The notes below the pieces were generated by a model. The model had not been told where the DNA came from and ran no database searches. It saw nothing but the letters and a program-made list of their open reading frames with translations. The position numbers were made by a program, and so were the translations under genes. Positions 1-5,097 of a stretch of DNA of 6,666 bases are shown here, piece by piece (the stretch's first letter is position 1; every line of letters starts with the position of its first letter). Source of the stretch: an uncultured Oscillospiraceae bacterium (GTDB taxonomy: Bacteria; Bacillota_A; Clostridia; Oscillospirales; Oscillospiraceae); contig CANRKN010000117.1 in NCBI GenBank assembly GCA_947631215.1, positions 1 through 6,666 of the forward strand, read 5' to 3'.

Positions 1-92
1 ATGAGCCGGGCCTCCAGGCTGTGGGCCTCGATGCCCGCGTCCCGCAGCCGCTTCCGGGCCTTGATGTAGATGTCATTGTAAGTCTTTGCCAT
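1..92 (-). CDS. prmC: PrmC (HemK), release factor glutamine methyltransferase, N-terminal fragment
   Basis: Only the first 30 codons are in the window; the gene runs off the left edge. The visible protein begins MAKTYNDIYIKARKRLRDAG and continues IEAHSLEARL. This fits the helical N-terminal substrate-binding domain of PrmC, which typically carries a 'R..L...GI..a.leAr.L' pattern. PrmC uses S-adenosylmethionine to methylate the glutamine of the GGQ motif in release factors 1 and 2, in the cytoplasm. The catalytic NPPY motif lies outside the window and cannot be checked. Context supports the call, because a DUF1385 gene followed by prmC (and often prfA) is a recurrent arrangement in Clostridia. 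The start is the ATG at 90-92; the upstream AAGATGGGATTGAG is only a weak ribosome binding site. It lies 267 bases downstream of the DUF1385 stop, so it may be read through from that operon or have its own signal. Another helical N-terminus is possible but less likely. Confidence 0.8.
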   Translation of the reverse strand, partial: MAKTYNDIYIKARKRLRDAGIEAHSLEARL

Positions 93-200
93 ATCTCAAT
101 CCCATCTTTTTATATTGCTTGACTTGTGGGGAGGCTGCTTTACCCGACGGGCGGCGAGAACCGGCAGTGTGCCGAATGCGGTTGGTGAGCATCTTGGGGT

Positions 201-235
201 CCCCACGCGAGCCCAGCGCAGCGGGTCGCGCGGGG
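201..235 (-). other. Large GC-rich hairpin with strand-specific pairing
   Basis: Read on the plus strand, the arms are CCCC-A-CGCGA-G-CCC, an 8-base loop (215-222), then GGG-TCGCG-C-GGGG. Pairs are 201-204 with 232-235, 206-210 with 226-230, and 212-214 with 223-225, with one bulged base at 211. The opposed bases 205 and 231 are A and C on the plus strand (unpaired) but U and G on the minus strand (wobble pair). The stem is therefore better formed in minus-strand RNA, the strand in which the neighbouring genes are transcribed. An alternative small hairpin, GGGG-T-CCCC at 196-204, would compete for the left arm. Confidence 0.5.
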
Positions 236-262
236 AAAAGGAGGAGCCGCGGGCCACTCGAG

Positions 263-282
263 CTTTGCCGCAAGCGGCAAAG
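263..282. repeat. Perfect inverted repeat CTTTGCCGC-AA-GCGGCAAAG
   Basis: The arms 263-271 and 274-282 are exact reverse complements of 9 bases, with two bases between them (effectively an 8-base-pair stem with a CAAG tetraloop). It is nested in a weaker outer stem, GGCCA 252-256 with TGGCC 290-294. No run of T follows on either strand, so it is unlikely to be an intrinsic terminator. Short perfect palindromes of this kind in intergenic DNA are often dispersed repeats; whether this one recurs cannot be seen in one window. Confidence 0.55.
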
Positions 283-359
283 GGAGACCTGGCCTGCGTA
301 CTCCGACGCTCTTTAGCAGTAGGCATACTGCCGGGCTCGTCCGCCCTGGTACCACGGTA

Positions 360-1337
360 TTACCAAGTGTCTGCGCCCTTCTTTTCAGGTATGACCAACT
401 TTAAGGACTCAATGGCCACCTCCATCATGCCCTCGTCCGGCTCCCGGGTGGTCAGATGCTGGAGCATCCGGCCGGGCCAGGACAGGACCTTGGCGATGGG
501 CAGGTCGTCGTGGCGGCCGATCCAGCGGTTCAGCTCATAGCTGAGGGACACCACCACGGGGAGCAGCGCCAGCTTCACCACGATCCGCAGAAACACATTG
601 TCCACGTGCAGAAAGGCGTTGGCCACGATGAACACGAACACGCTCAGTATGACCACCACCAGCAGGAAGCTGGTGCCGCAGCGGGGGTGGAAACGGCTCT
701 CTTTGCGCACGTTCTCCACGGTCAGGTCATGACCGTGCTCGTAGCAGTAGATGGTCTTGTGCTCCGCGCCGTGGTAGGACCACATGCGTTTCATCTCCTT
801 CATCTGGCTCACGGCGCCCATGTAGCCCAGGAAGATGACCAGCTTCAATATGCCCTCCAGGAGGGTCCGCAGGCCGTCATGGCCGTGGCGCAGGGGCGGG
901 ATGAGCCCCACCAGAAGGGTGGGCAGGAAGATGAAAAGGCCCACGGCCAGGGCGATGCCCAGGACTACGGCAATACCGATGATGATCTTCTCCGCCTTGT
1001 CGGAGCTGAAATGCTTCTCTATCCACATGTCCAGCTTCGAGGGCTCCTCCTGCTCCTCCTCGGGGAGGAAGCTGGCGGAGTAGGTGACGGCCTTCATGCC
1101 CTTGGCCATGCTGTCGATGAAGCTCACCACGCCCCGGATGAGGGGCCAGCCCAGGAAGGGGTGCTTCTCTTTGAGCTGGCTCATGGGCTCCACCTTGGTG
1201 ACCAGCTCGCCGTTCTGGTCCCGGATGACGATGGCCTGCTTCTCCGGGCCCCGCATGAGGATGCCCTCTATGAGCGCCTGACCGCCGATGGACGTGCGGA
1301 AGGCGCAGCTTTCTTTTTGCTGGTTTTTGCCTGACAT
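360..1337 (-). CDS. DUF1385 family (YqhQ-like) integral membrane protein
   Basis: The 325-residue protein matches the DUF1385/YqhQ family in length and signature motifs. These are GGQALIEGILMRGP (residues 18-31), YHGAEHKTIYCYE (188-200), SRFHPRCGTSF (214-224) and PGRMLQHLTTREP (288-300), followed by the usual C-terminal EVAIESLKLVI. Hydrophobic segments at about 117-147, 156-175, 223-243 and 249-266 indicate a multi-pass membrane protein. The clustered His, Glu and Cys residues (H189, E192, H193, C199, H217, C220) would suit a metal site, but that is inference; the family has no firmly established biochemical role that I know of. The ATG at 1335-1337 is supported by AAAGGCGG a few bases upstream and by the family motif starting soon after. 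It begins 13 bases after the kinase stop codon, so it is probably cotranscribed with the two-component genes. The gene in front of prmC being preceded by a two-component system, not by rpmE, is notable. Confidence 0.9.
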   Translation of the reverse strand: MSGKNQQKESCAFRTSIGGQALIEGILMRGPEKQAIVIRDQNGELVTKVEPMSQLKEKHPFLGWPLIRGVVSFIDSMAKGMKAVTYSASFLPEEEQEEPSKLDMWIEKHFSSDKAEKIIIGIAVVLGIALAVGLFIFLPTLLVGLIPPLRHGHDGLRTLLEGILKLVIFLGYMGAVSQMKEMKRMWSYHGAEHKTIYCYEHGHDLTVENVRKESRFHPRCGTSFLLVVVILSVFVFIVANAFLHVDNVFLRIVVKLALLPVVVSLSYELNRWIGRHDDLPIAKVLSWPGRMLQHLTTREPDEGMMEVAIESLKLVIPEKKGADTW

Positions 1338-1350
1338 TTTACCGCCTTTC

Positions 1351-2802
1351 TTAAATGGTAAGCTCTTCCTCGTTTATGACCGGGAGCATCACCGTCACGA
1401 TCAGGCCGGTGCGGCCGTCTGCGGCGTTTTCAAGCTCCAGTTTTCCCTTGTGGCGGGACACGATCTCTTCGCATACGGCAAGGCCAATGCCGCTGCCCCG
1501 CTCCTTGCCGCTGCCCTTATAAAATTTCTTTTTCACGAAGGGCAGCTCCTCCGGGGGCACGCCGGGGCCGAAATCCCGGAACCGTATGACCACCCAGGAG
1601 CCGGTGGCGCCAATGGTGACCTGGATGCGGCCCGCGGCCCGGCCGTATTTGGCGGCATTGTCCATGATGTTCAAAAATACCTGCTTGAGCCGCTCCGCGT
1701 CCCCCAGGATGAAGGGGATGTCCCCGCTGGGCGGGGAGTATTCCACGGTGATGCCGTCCTGCTCCAGGAGCTTGCCGTAGGTGAAGATGGCGTCCTCCAG
1801 CTCCCCGGCCACGTCCAGCTTCTCAACATTCAAATTGAACCGGCCGTCCTGGATGCGGGTGAATTCCAGCAGGGACTCCACCATCTTGGTGAGCCGGCCG
1901 GATTCTTTCGATATAATAGCGATGCCCCGCTGAGCGTCGGGGGAGATGGACTCGTCGTAGGCCAGGGTCTCCGCCCAGCCGGTGATGGCGGTCAGGGGGG
2001 TGCGCAGCTCATGGGAGATGGAGGAGATGAACTCGGTCTGGGTCCGCTCCGACTCGCCGATCTTGGCGCTCATCTCGTTGATGGCGTCGGTGAGGTCGCC
2101 GATCTCGTCGTCGTATTTCTTCTGCACCTGGATGCCGTAGCTGCCCTCGGCGATGCGCCGGCTCATGGCGGTGAGCTCCACCAGCTGCTCGGTGACGGGG
2201 CGGATGAAGTAGAGGTTTGAAAGGACCACCGCCAATATGACCAGCAGCCCCACCCCAGCCACGGCGGCGGAGATGAGCCCGATCTGCCGGGAGACCAGCT
2301 TTAAGCTGGTCACGTACCGCATGGCGCCCACTACGGTGCCGTCGGCACTGAGAAGCGGCGCGGTGACGGCCATGATCTTCTCGCCGGTGGCGCTGCGCCG
2401 GCCGGACCAGGAGCCGATGGCGCCCTTTTCCAGGGCGTCATGCACGTCCTGGGTGTCGGCCACGGTCCCGGCGGAGACGCCGTAGCTGGAGACCTCCACC
2501 ACGCCGCTGGTGTTGACGAACTGCAGCTCCAGGATGTCCTTGTCCTCGAAATTCTCCGTGTAGCGGTAGGCGCTCTGGTAATACTGGGAATAGGTCCGGG
2601 AGATGTAGCTGGTGAAGAAGGTGGAGGCGGACTGGGCCTTGGCGGCCAGGCCTGTGCGCACGGCGCTGTAGTAGTAGCTGCGCACCCCCAGGGAGAACAC
2701 CAGGGTGAACAGCACCACCACGGCGACGGTGAGCAGCACGCCGGACCGGAGCCAGCGGTTCCTCAGCCCCCGCACATGCTGTTTTCCCAGAAGTTTACCC
2801 AT
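1351..2802 (-). CDS. HAMP-domain sensor histidine kinase (PhoR/WalK-like architecture)
   Basis: This 483-residue membrane sensor kinase autophosphorylates and passes phosphate to the response regulator encoded just upstream. Domains in order: a basic N-terminus, TM1 (about 20-42), an extracytoplasmic domain of roughly 130 residues (43-173), TM2 (about 174-199), HAMP (about 200-252), a dimerisation/phosphoacceptor domain with H-box SISHELRTP (phosphoacceptor H264), and the catalytic ATP-binding domain. The ATP-binding domain has an N-box (NIMDNAAKYG, 378-387), G1 (DFGPGVP, 410-416), an F-box (FVKKKFYKGS, 422-431) and G2 (GSGIGLAVC, 436-444). All key residues are present, so it should be active. 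The pattern FVNTSGVVEVSS...DGTVVGAMRYVTSL in the external part resembles a single-Cache/PAS-like fold; its ligand cannot be told from sequence. The start ATG at 2800-2802 has GAGAGG about 8 bases upstream, inside the end of the regulator gene, and the two genes are 11 bases apart. The 'PhoR/WalK-like' label describes layout, not a proven phosphate or cell-wall role. Confidence 0.93.
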   Translation of the reverse strand: MGKLLGKQHVRGLRNRWLRSGVLLTVAVVVLFTLVFSLGVRSYYYSAVRTGLAAKAQSASTFFTSYISRTYSQYYQSAYRYTENFEDKDILELQFVNTSGVVEVSSYGVSAGTVADTQDVHDALEKGAIGSWSGRRSATGEKIMAVTAPLLSADGTVVGAMRYVTSLKLVSRQIGLISAAVAGVGLLVILAVVLSNLYFIRPVTEQLVELTAMSRRIAEGSYGIQVQKKYDDEIGDLTDAINEMSAKIGESERTQTEFISSISHELRTPLTAITGWAETLAYDESISPDAQRGIAIISKESGRLTKMVESLLEFTRIQDGRFNLNVEKLDVAGELEDAIFTYGKLLEQDGITVEYSPPSGDIPFILGDAERLKQVFLNIMDNAAKYGRAAGRIQVTIGATGSWVVIRFRDFGPGVPPEELPFVKKKFYKGSGKERGSGIGLAVCEEIVSRHKGKLELENAADGRTGLIVTVMLPVINEEELTI

Positions 2803-2813
2803 TCAAATGCCTC

Positions 2814-3503
2814 TCAGAAGCCCCACTTGTAGCCGTAGCCCCAGACGGTGGTGATATATGTGGGGATGGTGCTGTTGTCCTCGATCTTGATGCGGAGACG
2901 CCGGATGTTCACGTCCACGATCTTCAGCTCGCCGAAATAGTCCCGGCCCCAGACGGCGTTCAGGATGTCCTCACGGGAAAGCGCCCGGCCGGGATTATCC
3001 ATGAACAGCTTCATGATGGAGTACTCGATCTGGGTGAGCTTGATGCGCTCGCCGTTCTTCTCCAGGGTGCGGTTGCGGGTGTTGAGGCGGAAGGGCCCCT
3101 GGCGCAGCTCCCCCTTGTCCTCCTGGGGGTCCTCCGCGCCGGTGCGGCGGAAGAGCGCGTCGATGCGGGCGGTGAGCTCCGCGGGGGAGAAGGGCTTGGT
3201 CACATAGTCGTCCGCGCCGGTCATCAGGCCCGTGACCTTGTCCATCTCCTGGCTCTTGGCGGTGAGCATGATGATACCGATCTTCGCGTCGGAGGCGCGG
3301 ATGCGGCGGCAGACCTCGAACCCGTCGATGCCGGGCAGCATCACGTCCAGCAGAGCGACCTTGATGTCCGGGTTCTGCTTCAGCTGCTCCAATGCCTGCT
3401 CGCCGGTCTCGGCCTCGATGGGCTCGTAGCCGGAGCGTTTCAGGTTGATGACAACAAAACTGCGGATACTGGACTCGTCCTCCAAAACCAAAACTTTCTT
3501 CAT
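2814..3503 (-). CDS. OmpR/PhoB-family response regulator transcription factor
   Basis: The 229-residue protein has a receiver domain (residues 1-120) and a C-terminal winged-helix DNA-binding domain (about 130-229). The receiver has the acidic pocket E8/D9, phosphoacceptor D53 (LLDVMLPGIDG), T81 and K103 (TKPFSPAEL), so it is expected to be phosphorylated. The effector domain carries family hallmarks: LTQIEYSIMKLF, the recognition-helix region VDVNIRRLRIKIED (196-209), and a C-terminal TVWGYGYKW. It acts as a cytoplasmic, promoter-binding regulator, with the adjacent histidine kinase as the obvious partner. MKKVLVLEDE is the canonical N-terminus, so the start at 3501-3503 is secure. However, the upstream GAGGAGG lies 12 bases away, and a three-codon ORF intervenes (separate entry). 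TGTAACTTTT repeats around the operon promoter are candidate binding sites by position only. Targets are unknown. Confidence 0.95.
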   Translation of the reverse strand: MKKVLVLEDESSIRSFVVINLKRSGYEPIEAETGEQALEQLKQNPDIKVALLDVMLPGIDGFEVCRRIRASDAKIGIIMLTAKSQEMDKVTGLMTGADDYVTKPFSPAELTARIDALFRRTGAEDPQEDKGELRQGPFRLNTRNRTLEKNGERIKLTQIEYSIMKLFMDNPGRALSREDILNAVWGRDYFGELKIVDVNIRRLRIKIEDNSTIPTYITTVWGYGYKWGF

Positions 3504-3521
3504 ATCTTCATGGCGCCTCCT
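3501..3521 (-). promoter_or_regulatory. Ribosome binding site and three-codon ORF overlapping the response regulator start
   Basis: On the minus strand the sequence reads GAGGAGG-CGCC-ATGAAGAT-ATGAAG. The strong GAGGAGG (3515-3521) is only 4 bases from an upstream ATG (3509-3511) but 12 bases from the regulator ATG (3501-3503). The upstream ATG opens ATG-AAG-ATA-TGA, whose stop codon overlaps the regulator start as ATGA. The gene itself must start at the inner ATG, because MKKVLVLEDE is the expected receiver N-terminus. The mini-ORF could allow termination-reinitiation or slow initiation of the regulator. It could equally be chance, with initiation occurring at a long spacing. Confidence 0.45.
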
Positions 3522-3524
3522 CTT

Positions 3525-4778
3525 TTAAAGGTCTCCCGTTTGCCATTGGTCGTACAGGATGTAGAAGTTGTTCAGGATATCCTCCTGGGTGAGTTCGTCG
3601 GTGAGAAGCTGGGCGGCGTAGACCACGTCCTCGTCCTGCCGGAGGATGAAGCGGCTGTCCACCTCCGCCCTGTCCAGGCGGTTGGCCCCGGTGAGGGCGT
3701 AGATGACCAGCACGCTCCGCTGGGGCGCGGAGTCGTCCCCCTCCTGGAGGAACACCACCGCCCGCTCGTCGCCGCCCGCCCCGTGGCGCTCGGCGGTGAC
3801 GTTCCGGCCCATGCGCCGGGGCAGGGCCAGGTACCAGCCGTCCTCGGCGTTGTGGTAGGTGGTGGCGGTCTGGACCATGCCTCCGCCGGCGTCCATGGCG
3901 TACCAGGGGATGAACTCGCCGCTGCCGGCGGGGATCTCCATGGACCCGTCGCCGTTGAGATCCGCCGCGAACAGGCCGTCGGGCCGGAGCAGGGTGCTGC
4001 GGCCCAGGCTGGACATAGCGATGTTTGTAAGCCGCCGGTCCCGGGCGATGAATACGTCGGTGACCAGGCCCTGGCTGCCCATGTCGCTCTCCACGAACAA
4101 TGCCGCCGTGCCGTCGGCCAGCTTCCCGGCCACGGCCCGCCGTATGGCGGACACGCCGGAGGAGAGCCCCGCCTCCGCGGAGCCTGCCCGGCCTTCGTCA
4201 TCCAGGGTGTACATGATGAGCGCGCCGTTGCTGCCTGCGCTCATGCTCAGGTCTAATAGGTCGTCCACCCCGTCCCCGTCCAGGTCGGAGACCACGAACT
4301 GGGTGCAGTCGGCGCTCAATAGCCGCAGGCGGGTCTGGGCGTTCTCCTCGGCGTGGCTCAGAGCGTATACGGACAGCTGCCGCAGGTCCCCGCCGATCTG
4401 CCAGGCCACGATGAACTCGTCTACCCCGTCGCCGTTCAGGTCCGCGTAGTCCACGCTGTACACCGCCGTGCCCTCGGCCAGGATGGTTACGTACTGGTAG
4501 AAGCTGCCGTCCTCTCCCCGGCGGTAGACGCATATGACGGGGGAGCGGTTTTCATCGGCCAGGAAGGCCAAGGCCTCCGCCGTGCCGTCCCCGTCCAGGT
4601 CCCGGAGCTGCACGCTCTGGCGGTTGCTGCCCCCGGTGGGGGCGGCGTAGGACCCGCCCGCGTCCAGCTGGCCGGCGATGAGCTCCTGCAGCTGGATGTA
4701 CTCCTCGCTCATCTCAGGCAGGGAATAGAGCTCGTCCACGCTGGCGGGGAGGCACCCGGCCAACAGCACTACCATCAC
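3525..4778 (-). CDS. Putative secreted lipoprotein with FG-GAP/VCBS-type calcium-loop repeats
   Basis: A 417-residue protein as given from the GTG at 4776-4778. A lipobox LLAGC places the lipidated cysteine at residue 9, and the mature part would sit outside the cell. Four DxDxDG-type motifs, DLDGDGTAE (60-68), DLNGDGVDE (113-121), DLDGDGVDD (165-173) and DLNGDGSME (273-281), are the calcium-binding loops of FG-GAP/VCBS (integrin-like propeller) repeats. They are each followed by hydrophobic strands, as in a beta-propeller. The C-terminal ~120 residues lack the motif. The start is uncertain: eight residues before the Cys are too few for a signal peptide. The same frame stays open upstream to the stop at 4827-4829 and encodes IRRAAALWLAAVMVVLLAGC, an ideal lipoprotein signal, but without ATG, GTG or TTG. 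The real start may be a rare ACG (4818-4820) or ATA (4809-4811). It is the first gene of the leftward unit, 21 bases before the response regulator. Partner and ligand are unknown. Confidence 0.8.
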   Translation of the reverse strand: MMVVLLAGCLPASVDELYSLPEMSEEYIQLQELIAGQLDAGGSYAAPTGGSNRQSVQLRDLDGDGTAEALAFLADENRSPVICVYRRGEDGSFYQYVTILAEGTAVYSVDYADLNGDGVDEFIVAWQIGGDLRQLSVYALSHAEENAQTRLRLLSADCTQFVVSDLDGDGVDDLLDLSMSAGSNGALIMYTLDDEGRAGSAEAGLSSGVSAIRRAVAGKLADGTAALFVESDMGSQGLVTDVFIARDRRLTNIAMSSLGRSTLLRPDGLFAADLNGDGSMEIPAGSGEFIPWYAMDAGGGMVQTATTYHNAEDGWYLALPRRMGRNVTAERHGAGGDERAVVFLQEGDDSAPQRSVLVIYALTGANRLDRAEVDSRFILRQDEDVVYAAQLLTDELTQEDILNNFYILYDQWQTGDL

Positions 4779-4836
4779 CGCGGCCAGCCAAAGCGCCGCG
4801 GCGCGCCGTATCCGTCCCGTATCCCCTCACCTCGCC

Positions 4837-4927
4837 TGTAACTTTTTTGCCCTCTGGGTCTGTAACTTTTTTTCCTATCCTTAACATTATATCACATTTA
4901 TTACGAAATGCCTAGAGAAAAGTTACA
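4837..4927. repeat. Three exact copies of TGTAACTTTT around the leftward promoter
   Basis: The 10-mer TGTAACTTTT occurs at 4837-4846 and 4861-4870 on the plus strand, 24 bases apart, and inverted at 4918-4927. The first two copies extend further, as CTGTAACTTTTTT followed by GCC or TCC. Relative to the predicted leftward transcription start near 4879, the inverted copy sits just upstream of the -35 box (about -40 to -49) and the other two lie within the early leader (about +9 to +18 and +33 to +42). This arrangement suits operator sites, for example for the response regulator in the same operon, but the link is inference. A shorter AACTTTT also occurs at 4980-4986. Confidence 0.5.
4886..4914 (-). 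promoter_or_regulatory. Predicted sigma-A promoter for the lipoprotein/two-component/DUF1385 operon
   Basis: On the minus strand there is a perfect -10 box TATAAT (4891-4886), preceded by TGA to give an extended TGnTATAAT element. The -35 candidate TAGGCA (4914-4909) matches TTGACA at 4 of 6 positions, with a 17-base spacer. Transcription would start near 4879, leaving a leader of about 60-100 bases depending on the true lipoprotein start. The surrounding AT-rich patch contrasts with the GC-rich genes on both sides. One TGTAACTTTT copy abuts the -35 box upstream and two lie downstream. Confidence 0.7.
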
Positions 4928-4938
4928 AAACGCGGCAG

Positions 4939-4990
4939 AAGTTTTCCCTCTTGTGTCGAAAGGCCCGGTGGCGGGGGAAAACTTTTCCCC
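4939..4990. promoter_or_regulatory. Overlapping palindromes between the divergent promoters
   Basis: GGGGAAAA-C-TTTTCCCC at 4974-4990 is a perfect 8-base inverted repeat. Its left half also pairs with an upstream copy: AAGTTTTCCCTC (4939-4950) against GGGGGAAAACTT (4973-4984), with one mismatch in 12. The region lies upstream of both predicted promoters. If those are the only promoters it is not transcribed, so a protein-binding (operator) role is more likely than an RNA switch. The bound protein is unknown. Confidence 0.4.
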
Positions 4991-5006
4991 ATTCCGGGAC
5001 AGGCAC

Positions 5007-5035
5007 TTGCAGTCCGGGAAAAATGAGACTATAAT
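5007..5035 (+). promoter_or_regulatory. Predicted sigma-A promoter for ilvE-galE
   Basis: A consensus -10 box TATAAT lies at 5030-5035, with a weak -35 candidate TTGCAG at 5007-5012 and a 17-base spacer. Transcription would begin near 5042, giving a leader of about 56 bases before the ilvE ATG. Two near-palindromic blocks, TTCCGGGAC (4992-5000) and GTCCGGGAA (5012-5020), flank the -35 region. They are inverted copies with one mismatch, and could bind a regulator of this promoter. Confidence 0.65.
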
Positions 5036-5053
5036 ATAAAAACTTAAATATGA

Positions 5054-5078
5054 CGGCCGCAATGGCGCGGCCGATTTT
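5054..5078 (+). promoter_or_regulatory. Stem-loop in the ilvE leader
   Basis: CGGCCGC (5054-5060) pairs perfectly with GCGGCCG (5067-5073) around a 6-base loop, and is followed by ATTTT. It lies between the predicted transcription start and the ilvE ribosome binding site. The short T-run makes it at best a weak or conditional terminator; it may instead stabilise the 5' end of the message. No leader peptide rich in Ile, Leu or Val codons and no T-box sequence is present in this short leader, so classical attenuation is not supported. Confidence 0.4.
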
Positions 5079-5081
5079 GGC

Positions 5082-5087
5082 AGGAGG
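5082..5087 (+). promoter_or_regulatory. ilvE: Ribosome binding site that fixes the ilvE start
   Basis: AGGAGG lies 10 bases before the ATG at 5098. The same reading frame is open from an earlier ATG at 5050, but that codon falls about 8 bases after the predicted transcription start, has no ribosome binding site, and would translate through the leader hairpin. The start at 5098 is therefore preferred. Confidence 0.75.
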
Positions 5088-5097
5088 CAGCATCACC

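Larger units (their letters stand above)
93..359 (-). other. Highly structured intergenic element between DUF1385 and prmC; candidate RNA element or dispersed repeat
   Basis: This 267-base gap has no convincing gene but is packed with inverted repeats: 162-174 (CGGCA/TGCCG, inside a possible outer stem 159-163 with 179-183), 201-235 (large hairpin), 252-294 (GGCCA/TGGCC enclosing the perfect 263-282 palindrome), 296-309 (GCGT/ACGC), 316-331 (GCAGTA/TACTGC) and 331-349 (GGGC/GCCC with flanking pairs). In the 201-235 hairpin, the A205/C231 mismatch on the plus strand becomes a U-G wobble in minus-strand RNA. This favours a transcript in the direction of the flanking genes. There is no U-tract after any hairpin, so it is not an ordinary intrinsic terminator. 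Several short ORFs on both strands overlap here, but none has a ribosome binding site or recognisable domain. Possible identities are a cis-regulatory RNA for prmC, an mRNA-processing or stabilising structure, or one copy of a dispersed intergenic repeat. I do not recognise it as a known RNA family. Confidence 0.5.

Noticed and set aside
109..114. TATAAA on the minus strand as a -10 box for prmC
   Set aside because: No plausible -35 at the right distance (CAGCCT), and the start site would fall about 10 bases before the ATG.
343..357. T-box-like sequence (TGGTACCACGG on the plus strand)
   Set aside because: It resembles the T-box core, but the core is largely the TGGTACCA palindrome. The plus strand downstream is antisense to DUF1385, and no stem I, specifier loop or terminator can be arranged. 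No tRNA-synthetase or amino acid gene follows on that strand.
86..540. Overlapping short ORFs on both strands in the DUF1385-prmC gap
   Set aside because: They lack ribosome binding sites, have Arg/Pro/Ala-rich composition typical of GC-rich non-coding sequence, overlap each other on both strands, and some run antisense into DUF1385.
456..1334. Long plus-strand open frame antisense to DUF1385
   Set aside because: The His/Ala/Val/Leu/Gly-rich translation is a codon-bias shadow of the real minus-strand gene, whose family motifs are unmistakable.
1288..2220. Long plus-strand open frame antisense to the histidine kinase
   Set aside because: It is a shadow frame in GC-rich DNA without motifs; the opposite strand holds a complete kinase.
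3510..4256. Long plus-strand open frame antisense to the lipoprotein gene
   Set aside because: No recognisable domain, and composition is that of a mirrored frame. The minus strand encodes repeated DxDxDG loops.
4843..4873. T-runs as an intrinsic terminator
   Set aside because: No GC-rich stem precedes either T-run on the plus strand, and no gene ends there; they belong to the TGTAACTTTT repeats.
5050..5097. In-frame upstream ATG extending ilvE by 16 residues
   Set aside because: It lies about 8 bases after the predicted transcription start, has no ribosome binding site and would include the leader hairpin; AGGAGG before 5098 marks the better start.
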